Notes: generated from the sequence alone by a model not told the origin. Counted from the first letter of the stretch, positions 43,021-52,368 are shown. The stretch: DNA of 64,000 nucleotides from Marinimicrobium alkaliphilum (GCF_003259155.1 NZ_QGMQ01000003.1:62001-126000); one strand, 5' to 3'. Numbers and translations: made by a program.

Positions 43021-43956
43021 TCAGAGCCCCTGAGCGTAAACGTCAGCCAGGATCTTGTCGGCCCCGGCGCCGAGCAGGCGCTCGGCCAGGGTCACACCCA
43101 TGGCCTCGGCCTCAGACACCGGGCCGCGAATCTCGTCAAACAACATCGTCGAACCATCGGGCTGGCCCACCAACCCCCGCAGCCACAAGCCCTCGGGCAC
43201 GTGTAGGGCGTAGCAAGCAATGGGTACCTGGCAACCACCTTCGAGGCGACGGTTCATGGCCCGCTCCGCCAACACCTGTTCCGCCGTAAGGTCGTGGTGC
43301 AGGGGTTTGAGTAGCGCCAGGGTCTCGCTATCGTCCATGCGGCACTCAATCCCCACCGCGCCCTGACCACCCGCCGGCAGACTCTGCTCCGGCGCCATAA
43401 AGGCGCGAATGCGCTCTTTGAGCTCCAGGCGCAGCAGCCCTGCCGCGGCCAGGATGATGGCATCGTATTCGCCATCATCAAGCTTCTTAAGGCGGGTCTG
43501 GACATTGCCCCGGAGAAATTTCACGGTCAGATCCGGGCGTGCCGCCAACACCTGGCACTGGCGACGGAGGCTGGAGGTGCCGACCACGCTGCCCTGGGGC
43601 AGCTCATCCAGGCTGGCAAAACGGTTGGACACAAAGGCATCGCGGGGGTCGCCACGCTCACAGATCACCGCCAAACCCAGGCCCTCGGGGAACTCCATGG
43701 GCACATCCTTCATGGAGTGGACAGCGATGTCCGCTTCGTCCGCGAGCATGGCGTTCTCCAGCTCTTTGACAAACAGGCCCTTGCCACCCACCTTGGCGAG
43801 CGGCACATCCAGAATTTTGTCACCCTTGCTCGACAGGGGCACCAACTCTACGGCCAGGTCGGGGTGGTGTCGCTCCAGCTCGGCTTTCACGTATTCCGCC
43901 TGCCACAGGGCGAGCAGACTCTTGCGGGTGGCGATGCGCAGGGTTTTGGAGGGCAT
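43021..43956 (-). CDS. hemC: Porphobilinogen deaminase (hydroxymethylbilane synthase)
   Basis: Links four porphobilinogen units into hydroxymethylbilane. The start chosen at 43956 ([20 protein letters not shown]) gives 311 residues; the frame extends 35 codons upstream without family sequence. [13 protein letters not shown], the catalytic Asp84 in [26 protein letters not shown] and Cys242 in EGGCQVPIA for the dipyrromethane cofactor all match E. coli numbering. First gene of the hemCDXY operon. Upstream lies a palindrome pair (44087-44176) and no convincing promoter. Confidence 0.97.
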   Translation of the reverse strand: MPSKTLRIATRKSLLALWQAEYVKAELERHHPDLAVELVPLSSKGDKILDVPLAKVGGKGLFVKELENAMLADEADIAVHSMKDVPMEFPEGLGLAVICERGDPRDAFVSNRFASLDELPQGSVVGTSSLRRQCQVLAARPDLTVKFLRGNVQTRLKKLDDGEYDAIILAAAGLLRLELKERIRAFMAPEQSLPAGGQGAVGIECRMDDSETLALLKPLHHDLTAEQVLAERAMNRRLEGGCQVPIACYALHVPEGLWLRGLVGQPDGSTMLFDEIRGPVSEAEAMGVTLAERLLGAGADKILADVYAQGL

Positions 43957-44086
43957 AGTGGTCTCTTGGGTCGATTCAACACGGCCCCGACCGGCGCCGG
44001 GGGCTGGCGGTATCATACCAAAGACCGGCAACCGGGGCTCGATTGGCGGGGTATTGTGCACATCGATTGGGTGTCGTCGCGCTTTT

Positions 44087-44176
44087 TGTCGGATTACGCT
44101 GCGCTAATCCGACCTACTGGAGGCGGCGTACCGATGTTTAAGTAGGTCGGATTAGCCCGCAGGGCGTAATCCGACA
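44087..44176. repeat. REP-like palindrome pair upstream of hemC
   Basis: Two inverted copies of the TGTCGGATTACG...AATCCGACCTAC palindrome, at 44087-44117 and 44142-44176. They belong to the family found in three other gaps of this window. The pair lies between the hemC start and a possible gene remnant. Confidence 0.92.
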
Positions 44177-44192
44177 CTGTGGCACCAATATT

Positions 44193-44378
44193 TCAAAGCG
44201 GAACTTTTACCGCCCCGGCTAAAAACGAATACTCCGTATCGCTCGACTGGCTTCCATCGTCATCCGATGCATGAGCCGCATCAGGATGTTGCGCATAAAA
44301 GCTTGAGTCAACTGCTCCACCGTTGCGGCCGCCTCCGTATCCAACGCCTATTGGTTTTAACTTCGGAATACTGACATG
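44193..44378 (-). pseudogene. Coding-like open frame without a usual start codon (possible gene remnant)
   Basis: On the minus strand the frame between the TAG at 44381-44379 and the TGA at 44195-44193 reads SIPKLKPIGVGYGGG and then a Gly/Asp/Ser-rich tail ending FLAGAVKVPL. It looks protein-like in composition but has no ATG, GTG or TTG. An ATG two codons before the plausible beginning is in another frame, as if shifted by a small indel. It lies directly downstream of the DUF6795-like gene. It may be a decayed small gene or chance. The rest of the 44177-44386 gap shows nothing. Confidence 0.25.
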
Positions 44379-44386
44379 CTAGGCAG

Positions 44387-44866
44387 TTACTTCCATTTGC
44401 AGGATGTGAAAATGAACCCATACTCCACATCAACCCTGCGCGGATCGTCTGTCAGCTCACACGTAAACTCCAAAGGCTTTCGTCCCACCTCAGCATACTC
44501 CTCCTTGCCAAGCTTTCCCGTACCCCAGATTTGTACTCGTTCGTCTCTATACACCACAAATATACTTTGGTGCGCCACAAACTGTGCAGGCAAGAACTGC
44601 CGGAGTTTTCGCTTCATGGACGGAAAACTGAAGTAACCGTTTTCATCGGCAACCGTCTCTTCAGATTCGCCTTCGCGATCTTTCCAGGCAACATGACGGA
44701 TGATTTTTGCCCCGGCGGCGGGCTGACCCTGATAGGTAAGGTGTCCATCCATGGCGGAGAACACATAGACATCTTCACCACTGAACAGTGACATAGCAAC
44801 TCCCTGTGCGGAATAAAGGCTGGAGAAAATCAGCAAGGCAATACTGACAACAACGGCGGCTTTCAT
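44387..44866 (-). CDS. Secreted DUF6795-like protein (carboxypeptidase-regulatory-like fold)
   Basis: The start at 44866 with GGAGG upstream gives 159 residues. The frame extends 12 codons further but without a ribosome site. Signal-peptide-like N-terminus (MKAAVVVSIALLIFSSLYSAQG, ~1-22). The mature domain opens MDGHLTYQGQPAAGAKIIRHV and then has an acidic EGESEETVADENGYFSFPS, the transthyretin/Ig-like pattern of carboxypeptidase-regulatory domains. It ends CELTDDPRRVDVEYGFIFTSC. I match it to DUF6795 from memory, and its function is unknown. The base composition looks more AT-rich than the flanking hem genes, so acquisition is possible. Confidence 0.65.
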   Translation of the reverse strand: MKAAVVVSIALLIFSSLYSAQGVAMSLFSGEDVYVFSAMDGHLTYQGQPAAGAKIIRHVAWKDREGESEETVADENGYFSFPSMKRKLRQFLPAQFVAHQSIFVVYRDERVQIWGTGKLGKEEYAEVGRKPLEFTCELTDDPRRVDVEYGFIFTSCKWK

Positions 44867-45039
44867 AGGATCCTCCCTGATTTTCTTGCAAGCGTAGCAC
44901 ACGCGCTACAAACGAATCACGTCGACTCGTTCACAAATTATCAACCTGGCACTAAAGACCGCGCGACATCCGTTTTTGTGTGTCCGACGATGTCCAACGG
45001 CTACATGTCCGCGCTTATCAGTAAAGGCAAAAACGCTGG

Positions 45040-45071
45040 GCAGTGACTGGATCGTCCACCCCAGTCACTGC
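45040..45071 (-). terminator. Possible terminator of the PrcB-like gene
   Basis: GCAGTGACTGG (45040-45050) and CCAGTCACTGC (45061-45071) pair perfectly. Reading on the minus strand, a GTTTTT run follows five bases after the stem. It lies 30 nt beyond the PrcB-like stop codon. The rest of the 44867-45100 gap shows nothing I can name. Confidence 0.5.
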
Positions 45072-45100
45072 TGTGGCTTATAGAGAGCCGGTCACTGCAC

Positions 45101-45592
45101 TCAAGGGCAAACCAGGAGTTCATCCCGCTCGGTCAGGTGAAGCGGTATCTCATGGCGAGGAATGGCGACAACCTGATAGGGCGACGTAATCGCCAAGGTT
45201 ACCGGGCAGGCCTCGCCGGGAGATGTGTTCAATACATTGGCCAGCAGATGATTGCGGGTTGCCACCACGCGCTCGACGCTGATGTTATAGCCGCCCGTTG
45301 GCCGCTCTCCCATAAATACCGCAAGCACCATGTAGCGCTCCAGATCGACATCGAGACTGGTGCCAATCAGACGCGATATCTCCCGCAGGCGGTTCTCATC
45401 TTTAGCCAAAAGAAAACGCTTGGTCACCACATGTTGCGTGTAGAAACCCGACGCCAACTCTCGAGTCGGTATGGGGCGGCAATCTGGACACACCGGCAGA
45501 GCATCAGCCTCCGCCTGCTTGACCTCCGCGTGCACGGCCCCTGCAACAACCAGAAGCACAGCCATAAGCAGTTTGCTTGCATACTGAGTCAT
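45101..45592 (-). CDS. PrcB-like secreted protein
   Basis: 163 residues with a signal peptide (~1-22, ending VHA). The central AVFMGERPTGGYNISVERV is the core motif of the PrcB C-terminal domain, first seen in a protease-complex subunit of Treponema. The C-terminus has TSPYQVVAIPRHEIP. A CPDC pair near the start of the mature protein and a Cys at the end could form disulfides. It lies between algR and the hem operon on the same strand, with a ~190-bp gap on the algR side. Family membership is moderately certain; the role in this organism is unknown. Confidence 0.7.
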   Translation of the reverse strand: MTQYASKLLMAVLLVVAGAVHAEVKQAEADALPVCPDCRPIPTRELASGFYTQHVVTKRFLLAKDENRLREISRLIGTSLDVDLERYMVLAVFMGERPTGGYNISVERVVATRNHLLANVLNTSPGEACPVTLAITSPYQVVAIPRHEIPLHLTERDELLVCP

Positions 45593-45779
45593 AAATCCTC
45601 CATTAGATTTTTAATCATTCGTACTGCCATAAAGCATCCAACAGCGTGTTGGACACAACAAGGTTAGACGGAGAGGATGGCCAGGCGCGCGATGAGGGTC
45701 TCAGTTCGCAAAAGCAATAACAGAATGTTACAGGATGCTAACAATTGGCATGTTAAGCATTGCGCTTTCTTGATCGCGA

Positions 45780-46520
45780 TTAGAGCTGTTGAATCAATGA
45801 ACGAATACTCTGGGTGTGCCGTCGGCTGACCACCGGTGCGGTATCGATGCCTTCCAGGCGAACACGACACTGGCCCATGGCGTTGCGCTCCAGGCCCTGA
45901 ATGTGAGCAATGGCCACCAGGGCGTTGCGGTGGATGCGCACCAGTTGCTGGGCAAATTCCTGCTCCAGGTCCTTGAGCGTTTCATCGAGCAGATGCTCGC
46001 CTTCGGTGTGGTAAACAGTGACGTATTTCTGGTCGGCAATCAGACAGCGGATATTGTCGATGGGGATCAAATCCACGCCCCGGTGGGTTTTCGCGCTCAG
46101 GTAAGTACGCTGGCCGTTACCCGCTGCGGGGGCACTGTCGGTCAGTTCTGCCCGCTGCAGTTTATTCGTGCGCCGGGCCTTGTCCAATACCTGGGTGAGC
46201 TGTTCGGTTTTGACCGGCTTGAGCAGGTAACCCACGGCACTGGTGCCGAAGGCATCCAGGGCGTGTTCATCGAAAGCCGTACAGAAAATCACGGCGGGTG
46301 GATTGGGCCGCTCGGCGATCTGCTCGGCCGCCACCAGGCCGTCAGTGCCAGGCATACGGATGTCGAGCAACACCACATCCGGATCACGCTCTTCGATCAA
46401 TTGCAGCGCCGCTTCCGCGTTGGCCGCCTGGGCCACCAACTCGTGGCCGTCCAGGCGCTCGACCATGCGCGCCAGACGCTCCCGCGCTAACGGCTCATCA
46501 TCTACGACCAGTATCTTCAT
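45780..46520 (-). CDS. algR: LytTR-type response regulator (AlgR-like)
   Basis: The start at 46520 (MKILVVDDEPLARERL) gives 246 residues; an extended frame upstream overlaps the kinase and is not family sequence. Receiver domain ~1-120 with acidic pocket DDE (7-9) and phosphoacceptor Asp53 in VVLLDIRMPG. Linker to ~145, then LytTR DNA-binding domain (~145-246, VDLIPIDNIRCLIADQKYVTVY, then VRIHRNALVAI). It pairs with the sensor kinase, whose gene overlaps by 23 bp. In Pseudomonas AlgR controls alginate, type IV pili and virulence; targets here are unknown. Confidence 0.93.
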   Translation of the reverse strand: MKILVVDDEPLARERLARMVERLDGHELVAQAANAEAALQLIEERDPDVVLLDIRMPGTDGLVAAEQIAERPNPPAVIFCTAFDEHALDAFGTSAVGYLLKPVKTEQLTQVLDKARRTNKLQRAELTDSAPAAGNGQRTYLSAKTHRGVDLIPIDNIRCLIADQKYVTVYHTEGEHLLDETLKDLEQEFAQQLVRIHRNALVAIAHIQGLERNAMGQCRVRLEGIDTAPVVSRRHTQSIRSLIQQL

Positions 46521-47562
46521 AAGCTTGCCTTGGATAGCTGATGTGGACGTGGTAGTGGTTGTCATGCTGCTCCACCGCCAGTCCGGCCTGCGGGCCGAAA
46601 TGGGCCTCCAGACGGTGACGAACATTGTCGAGCGCCATATGGTTGTGTGGCCGCTGCGCACGCGCAGTGCCCGAGGTGTCGGGCGGCAGCGGGTTGTGGA
46701 TGGCCAAATGGACCTGGCGCTCATCACAGCCAACTTTCAGGACCACTGCCCCCCCATCAGGCAGGGGCTCAATGCCGTGAAAAACCGCATTCTCAAGCAG
46801 CGGCTGTAACAGAAGACTAGGCACAAGTACGCCTTTGGGCAAGTCCGGCACCTGCCAGTCGACCTTCAAACGCTCTCCCAGCCGCAGTTGCTCAATAGCC
46901 AGATAGCGCCGGGCCAGTGCCAGCTCCCGCTCCAGCGGCACCAGCGCCGGTTCCGCCAAACTCGCGCGAAACAGCTCAGAGAGGTCTTCCACCACCCGCT
47001 CGGCAGTCTCGGGCGCGGTTTCGATCAGGCTGGCGATGCTGTTCATGCTGTTGAACAGAAAATGAGGCCGGATACGGGCCTGTAAGGCGTCAATTCTGGC
47101 GCTTAAAATCGCAGACTGCTGGTTGCGCAGCTGTTGTTGCAGATAAAGGTAGCGCAGGCCAATACCCGCGACGATGACCGCTATCAGCAATTGTTCCGCC
47201 ACGCCCCACAGGCTGAATACCGGCGGCTGAGGCCAGTAGACGTACTGCAACCACTGGCCGCTGAGCGCCACCAGCGCGGTCACCCCGAGCACCAGACCGT
47301 AGCTGATCAGCCCCGCGTGGGTAGGGCGCAGGCGGTTGAGCAGCTGACGCGCGCGGCACAGAAGCGCGGCGCTCAGCAGCACCACCCATTGCACATGAAA
47401 GGAGATCATCCCCAGCAGCTCCCAACTGAAGTGGCGCAGGCCACTGCTGGCCAACGCCAACAGGACCGCCAGGAGCTGCGCCACCAACACCAGCAGCAGC
47501 ACGGCCTGGGAGCTACACAGATTGGGTAGAAAGTCGTTGTCTGAGTCGAGCTGTGAATTCAC
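46498..47562 (-). CDS. algZ: LytS-type sensor histidine kinase (AlgZ/FimS-like)
   Basis: The preferred start is GTG at 47562, with AGGAG eight bases upstream; a TTG seven codons earlier has no such site. 354 residues. Four to five membrane helices (about 20-38, 50-68, 84-102, 118-137) form the sensor. Coiled-coil entry LQQQLRNQQSAILSARIDAL is followed by the His_kinase block with RPHFLFNSMNSI (phosphoacceptor His167). A degenerate ATPase part follows (LLLQPLLENAVFHGIEP, DNVRHRLEAHFG). The gene order argH / algZ-algR is that of Pseudomonas. It is divergent from argH with a ~156-bp shared upstream region. Confidence 0.9.
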   Translation of the reverse strand: MNSQLDSDNDFLPNLCSSQAVLLLVLVAQLLAVLLALASSGLRHFSWELLGMISFHVQWVVLLSAALLCRARQLLNRLRPTHAGLISYGLVLGVTALVALSGQWLQYVYWPQPPVFSLWGVAEQLLIAVIVAGIGLRYLYLQQQLRNQQSAILSARIDALQARIRPHFLFNSMNSIASLIETAPETAERVVEDLSELFRASLAEPALVPLERELALARRYLAIEQLRLGERLKVDWQVPDLPKGVLVPSLLLQPLLENAVFHGIEPLPDGGAVVLKVGCDERQVHLAIHNPLPPDTSGTARAQRPHNHMALDNVRHRLEAHFGPQAGLAVEQHDNHYHVHISYPRQAYEDTGRR

Positions 47563-47718
47563 CGCGGCAACTCCTGCGCTCAAAGGTTAAGTGGGCTATA
47601 ATGCGGCCCATTCTTATTGTGGCCTATCCTACGCGATTTTGCGGCGAACAGCCCGGGATAGCCGTCAAATTGTGACCGACTTGTCACCCAATCACCTAGA
47701 GCGAGCGATATCAGACCC

Positions 47719-49119
47719 ATGAGCAAGAGCGATCAGAAGCCGGAGCAAACCAACCAGTCCTGGGGCGGACGCTTTTCCGAGCCCGTCGATGCCTTTGTCG
47801 AGCGCTTCACCGCGTCCGTAGGTTTCGACCAGCGCCTGTACAATCAGGACATCAACGGCTCCATCGCCCACGCCACCATGCTCGCCGAGGTCGGGGTACT
47901 GACCAGTGAGGAGAAAGAGCTGATCATTGACGGGCTCGAAGCTGTGCGCGCCGATATCGACGCAGGCAACTTTACCTGGTCCGTCAGTCTTGAAGACGTG
48001 CACATGAATATCGAGGCGGCGCTGACCGAGCGCATCGGCATCGCCGGCAAGAAACTGCACACCGGGCGCTCCCGTAACGACCAGGTGGCCACGGACATCC
48101 GTCTGTATCTGCGCGACGAGATCGACGCGATCAGCCGCGAGCTGACCCGTCTGCAACAGGGCCTGCTGGATCTGGCCGAACGCGAAGCCGACACCATCAT
48201 GCCCGGCTTTACCCACTTGCAGACGGCGCAGCCAGTCACCTTTGGGCACCACCTGCTGGCCTGGTTTGAAATGCTCCAGCGCGATCACGGTCGCCTGATC
48301 GACTGTCGCGCACGCCTGAACCAGTCGCCCCTGGGCGCCGCCGCGCTGGCAGGCACCACCTACCCCATCAACCGCGCGCGCACCGCCGAGCTGCTGGGCT
48401 TTGACAAGCCCACGGAAAACTCCCTCGACTCGGTGAGCGACCGGGACTTTGCCATCGAGTTCTGCAGCTTTGCCAGCATTCTGCTGACCCACCTCTCCCG
48501 CGCCAGTGAGGAGTTGGTGCTCTGGACCTCGGCCCAATTCGGTTTTATCGAACTGCCCGATCGCTTCTGCACCGGCTCGTCGATCATGCCGCAAAAGAAA
48601 AACCCGGACGTGCCCGAGTTGGTGCGCGGCAAAACCGGTCGGGTCAACGGCCACCTGATCAGCCTGCTGACCCTGATGAAATCGCAGCCGCTGGCCTACA
48701 ACAAAGACAACCAGGAAGACAAAGAGCCGCTGTTCGACACCGCGGACACCGTGAAGGATTGTCTGCGCGCCTTTGCCGATATGGTGCCGGCGATCAAGCC
48801 GCGCAAAGAGAACATGTACGAAGCCGCGCGCCGGGGTTTCTCCACCGCCACCGATCTGGCGGATTATCTGGTGCGCAAAGGCACACCCTTCCGCGATGCC
48901 CACGAAGTGGTGGGCAAGTCCGTGGCCTACGGCATTGAGACCGGCAAGGATCTGTCGGAAATGAGTCTGGAAGAGTTGCAGCAGTTCTCCGATACCATCA
49001 CGGCGGATGTGTTTGACGTGTTGACCCTGGAAGGCTCAGTGGCGGCGCGCGATCATATCGGCGGCACCGCGCCGGATCAGGTGCGTGCTGCGGTCAAGCG
49101 GGCGCGGGCGGGGTTGTAA
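47719..49119 (+). CDS. argH: Argininosuccinate lyase
   Basis: Last step of arginine synthesis, splitting argininosuccinate to arginine and fumarate. The 466 residues are full length. Start region [66 protein letters not shown] with the catalytic His, and the superfamily signature [20 protein letters not shown] with the catalytic Ser. The ribosome site is weak. The upstream region contains a perfect -10 hexamer TATAAT (47597-47602) and a GTGAC-N6-GTCAC dyad (47672-47687), whose roles are unclear. Confidence 0.98.
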   Translation: MSKSDQKPEQTNQSWGGRFSEPVDAFVERFTASVGFDQRLYNQDINGSIAHATMLAEVGVLTSEEKELIIDGLEAVRADIDAGNFTWSVSLEDVHMNIEAALTERIGIAGKKLHTGRSRNDQVATDIRLYLRDEIDAISRELTRLQQGLLDLAEREADTIMPGFTHLQTAQPVTFGHHLLAWFEMLQRDHGRLIDCRARLNQSPLGAAALAGTTYPINRARTAELLGFDKPTENSLDSVSDRDFAIEFCSFASILLTHLSRASEELVLWTSAQFGFIELPDRFCTGSSIMPQKKNPDVPELVRGKTGRVNGHLISLLTLMKSQPLAYNKDNQEDKEPLFDTADTVKDCLRAFADMVPAIKPRKENMYEAARRGFSTATDLADYLVRKGTPFRDAHEVVGKSVAYGIETGKDLSEMSLEELQQFSDTITADVFDVLTLEGSVAARDHIGGTAPDQVRAAVKRARAGL

Positions 49120-49165
49120 GCGGTCAGATTTTTGATGTTCGCTCTTTCGGGGTCGGTGCCTCATT

Positions 49166-49255
49166 TGTCGGATTACGCCCTGCGGGCTAATCCGACCTAC
49201 TGCATACGAGGTGCCATTGTTCGAGCAGGTCGGATTAGCGCAGCGTAATCCGACA
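49166..49255. repeat. REP-like palindrome pair downstream of argH
   Basis: Inverted copies of the TGTCGGATTACG...AATCCGACCTAC palindrome at 49166-49200 and 49225-49255 (the second has one changed end base). They form the left border of the AT-richer glycosidase-like gene. Confidence 0.9.
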
Positions 49256-49290
49256 CTGAGGCACCTAACTTCAACCTAGAAGGGGCAAAC

Positions 49291-50799
49291 ATGATAATTA
49301 ATAATCGTAAAACCTCACTACCGGCAAGATTGCTTCTCACAATGACCGCCCTGCTGCTGTCATGGTCTGCACCGTTTGGTTTCGCAGCCGAGGAGGACGG
49401 TTCGATCAGCCCCTTCAGCGATAACCCCTGGTACTGGGCGTATCGGGGAGAGCCGGTTCTGCTCAGGGGCGCAACTGACGATGACAATCTCTTTCAATGG
49501 ACGGGCGAAACGCTCACCAACCATCTCGATCTGCTTGTATCGGTGGGCGGTAATTATGTCCGGAACACCATGTCCGATCGCGAGACAGGAAATGTTTACG
49601 CATTCAAGGAGGATGACGAGGGCGTATACGACCTCGACCAGTGGAACGATGAATACTGGGATCGTTTCGAGACCTTCCTGCGCGAGACGCATAAGCGCGG
49701 CATTATCGTTCAGCTCACCCTGTGGGATCAGTTTGATCTGAGTCCCGAGCATCCGTGGCTGAGCAATAAAAATATCGACACCACCTCAACGTCTGCAGGC
49801 ACTGAAGCGGCGAGTGGGCAAGAAGTCTTTCACGAATTCAGCCGTTCTGATTTCTACAATGCGGTTGAAGACAACAATGAAAACTTACTCCAGTACCAAC
49901 GAAAATACGTAGACAAGTTACTGTCCTACACCCTCTCGTATGGCCATGTCCTGTACAACATTAATAATGAAAGTAGCGAAGGCGCGGTCTGGGAGAATTA
50001 CTGGGCGCAGCATCTCAATCAGGCGGGCCGGGAAGCCGGTCGCGATGTCTATGTAACCTCGATGCAGTTCGACCCCTCGAACTCCGTCCGTCATGTCATG
50101 TCTTTTCCGGATATCTACGGGTTCTATGAAATATCGCAGAACAACCAGGATTCACGCGGAGCGAGAGGACATGGACACTGGGATAACATCATGCACTGGC
50201 GCCAGAAGATCGCCTCGCATGGCCCCAAACCGATGAACAACGAAAAAGTCTATGGCGGTGGGGATGGCGTAAACAACTATTCTGCCGGCACAGAGACGGA
50301 AGCCATCAATCGCTTCTGGCGCAACATTTTTGCAGGCAGCGCGTCAAGTCGTTTCCATCGGCCTACCGATTTAGATAACACCGTCAATCCGCGCACCTGG
50401 GGTTCCGGTTTGAACGCGCGGGTACAGACGAACCTGAAAGCCATGGACATGCTCCTGGAAGAGCTGGATATTTTCTCAACATCACCACACAACGACTTAC
50501 TGTCACATGCAGTTGCGGCTACCCCCGCAGCTGTAGAGGCCTATGTGCTGGCCAACATCGGCAAGCAGTACGCGGTGTACTTTCCGCAGGGGCGGTACAT
50601 GGTCAACCTTGATCCGTGGGTGTATGTAGATCGGGTGGAGGTTCGGTGGCTCGACATTGACCAGTTGACCTGGTCCGAACCTGAAGTGGTCGAGGTCCGG
50701 TGGGAAGGCAGCGAACTGGACTGGGGCGACCGCGGTACCATCAGTCTCAAGACGCCGAGCAACCGCTCGTACGTGGTGCTCGTGACGGCAATTGAATAG
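49291..50799 (+). CDS. Secreted TIM-barrel glycoside-hydrolase-like protein
   Basis: 502 residues with a signal peptide (~1-32, ending FAA). The sequence opens SDNPWYWAYRGEPVLLRGATDDDNLFQW, followed by LLVSVGGNYVRNTM and RGIIVQLTLWDQFDL. It then has YNINNESSEG, whose Asn-Glu (Glu227) sits where clan GH-A enzymes carry the acid/base. The last ~90 residues (YAVYFPQGRYMVNLDPWV...) resemble the putative collagen-binding or beta-sandwich end of DUF4038/GH140-like proteins. I call it a clan A-like glycosidase without naming a family. Codon use is visibly more AT-rich than argH or the ABC genes, and palindrome arrays flank both sides, consistent with acquisition. Confidence 0.7.
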   Translation: MIINNRKTSLPARLLLTMTALLLSWSAPFGFAAEEDGSISPFSDNPWYWAYRGEPVLLRGATDDDNLFQWTGETLTNHLDLLVSVGGNYVRNTMSDRETGNVYAFKEDDEGVYDLDQWNDEYWDRFETFLRETHKRGIIVQLTLWDQFDLSPEHPWLSNKNIDTTSTSAGTEAASGQEVFHEFSRSDFYNAVEDNNENLLQYQRKYVDKLLSYTLSYGHVLYNINNESSEGAVWENYWAQHLNQAGREAGRDVYVTSMQFDPSNSVRHVMSFPDIYGFYEISQNNQDSRGARGHGHWDNIMHWRQKIASHGPKPMNNEKVYGGGDGVNNYSAGTETEAINRFWRNIFAGSASSRFHRPTDLDNTVNPRTWGSGLNARVQTNLKAMDMLLEELDIFSTSPHNDLLSHAVAATPAAVEAYVLANIGKQYAVYFPQGRYMVNLDPWVYVDRVEVRWLDIDQLTWSEPEVVEVRWEGSELDWGDRGTISLKTPSNRSYVVLVTAIE

Positions 50800-50820
50800 A
50801 GCACCATTGTGAGGTCGGTT

Positions 50821-51261
50821 TGTCGGATTACGCTGCGCTAATCCGACCTACTTGGGCGAGGGTGCGTTGATTTTGGGGCGGTGCCGTTTTTGTCGGATTA
50901 CGCTGCGCTAATCCGACCTACTTGGGCGGGGGTGCGTTGATTTTGGGGCGGCGCCGTTTTTGTCGGATTACGCTGCGCTAATCCGACCTACTTGGGCATG
51001 GGTGCGCTGATTTTGGGGCGGTGCCGTTTTGTCGGATTACGCTGCGCTAATCCGACCTACTTGGGCATGGGTGCGCTGATTTTGGGGCGGTGCCGTTTTG
51101 TCGGATTACGCTGCGCTAATCCGACCTACTTGGGCGGCGGTGCGTTGGTTTTGGGGTGGGGTTGGCTTGTCGGATTACGCGCTTCGCGCTAATCCGACCT
51201 ACTGGATGCAGCGTGCCCATGTTCGAGTAGGTCGGATTAGCCCGTAGGGCGTAATCCGACA
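50821..51261. repeat. Tandem REP-like palindrome array (7 copies)
   Basis: Direct copies at 50821-50851, 50891-50921, 50961-50991, 51030-51060, 51099-51129 and 51168-51202, then an inverted copy at 51227-51261. Spacings are 70, 70, 69, 69 and 69 bp. The bases between copies are also nearly identical for the first five, so the tandem unit is the whole ~70 bp. It fills the gap between the glycosidase-like gene and the ABC operon, and no gene is seen in it. Confidence 0.95.
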
Positions 51262-51288
51262 CTGAGGCACCCCACGTCAATTTATAAC

Positions 51289-52368
51289 CTACTGGGGTTG
51301 GCGTTTGATGAGATCGGATTCGGTTAGCCCTTCGGTGATTTCGATGACCAATCCATCCGACAGGCCTACCTTGACCTCGCGCTTTTCAAACTGCTGCGGC
51401 GCGGTCTGTACTTCGACGTAATAACGCTCACCTTCAATCAACAGATTCCGTTCGTTAATGGTGAGTACGTCGTCGCGCTGGGCCAAAACGATGTCGGCAT
51501 TGGCGCTGTAGTTGGCGCGCAGAAACCACTCCTCATCCAGCTCAACCGCAGCGCGGATTTCGAACTTGATGGTGCCCTGATCTTCCTGCCCCTTCGGTGC
51601 AATATGTTCCAGGGTCGCGTCAAAGGTCTGCTCCTGAAGCGCCCCCACGTGCAAAATCAGGTTCATGCCTTCACGGATTTTCCCAACTTCGGCTTCGTCG
51701 ATCAGACCTTCAAAAATCATGTCGTTCATATTGGCCATGACTGCCACCGCCGTACCCGCACCGTAGGTGCTCGACTCGACAATAAAGGTACCTTCCCGAT
51801 TGGGCACATCCAGAATCATGCCATCCACCGGCGCGCGAATAATATTCGACACCAGATCCGATTCCCGGGTGGACCCCTCACGAATCAGCAACAGATGATT
51901 TTCCGCCGACTTGACCGCTTCCTGGCGTAGCTCATGATCCAGCTGGAAACGATTGAACTCTGAGGCCGAAATGAGGTTGGTTTCGTACAGGCGACGCTGG
52001 CGGTCCAACTCGCGTTCGGCATTATTGAGGTTGATTCGGGCCGACTGCAATTGCGACTCCGCCGAGTTCAAGGTCACCATATTCGGTGCCAGCGTGATAT
52101 GCGAAATCAGGTCGCCGCGCTGGACGGTATCACCGGCCTCCACATAGACCCGCTCAACAACCCCGGACACCTGGGAGGTGACATTGACTTCCATACGCGG
52201 CACCACACGACCGGTTGCCACGGTTTTTTCGATAATGTTGCCGATCACCGGAGCTTCGGTTTCAAAGACTTCCGGTGCCTCCTGGGACTTACCGTAAAGA
52301 AACAACGCGGTACTGATAAACACCAGGGCAACCAGCAGCACTACAAACCAGGTTACTATTTTTTTCAT
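51289..52368 (-). CDS. Periplasmic adaptor of a MacA/HlyD-type ABC system
   Basis: 359 residues. One N-terminal membrane helix (~5-25). Lipoyl-like half motifs VSGVVERVYVEAGDTVQRGDLI and RAPVDGMILDVPNREGTFI bracket a helical hairpin (~100-165, SAESQLQSARINLNNAERELDRQRRL). Beta-barrel and membrane-proximal domains follow. It would link inner-membrane permeases to an outer-membrane channel of the TolC type, which is not encoded here. It is the last gene of a four-gene minus-strand operon (ATPase, two permeases, adaptor). Confidence 0.9.
   Translation of the reverse strand: MKKIVTWFVVLLVALVFISTALFLYGKSQEAPEVFETEAPVIGNIIEKTVATGRVVPRMEVNVTSQVSGVVERVYVEAGDTVQRGDLISHITLAPNMVTLNSAESQLQSARINLNNAERELDRQRRLYETNLISASEFNRFQLDHELRQEAVKSAENHLLLIREGSTRESDLVSNIIRAPVDGMILDVPNREGTFIVESSTYGAGTAVAVMANMNDMIFEGLIDEAEVGKIREGMNLILHVGALQEQTFDATLEHIAPKGQEDQGTIKFEIRAAVELDEEWFLRANYSANADIVLAQRDDVLTINERNLLIEGERYYVEVQTAPQQFEKREVKVGLSDGLVIEITEGLTESDLIKRQPQ

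Noticed and set aside
47672-47687. GTGAC-N6-GTCAC dyad upstream of argH as a Crp/Vfr site
   Set aside because: The Crp consensus needs six bases between TGTGA and TCACA; here the GTGA and TCAC halves are eight apart, so it is recorded only as an unexplained dyad.
50821-51129. Regularly spaced repeats resembling a CRISPR array
   Set aside because: The bases between repeats are nearly identical rather than unique spacers, repeats are palindromes with ~70-bp periodicity, and no cas genes are present.
50992-51192. 66-codon open frame with a 23-residue repeat inside the palindrome array
   Set aside because: The repeat is only the translation of the tandem 70-bp DNA unit. There is no ribosome site and no protein-like composition.
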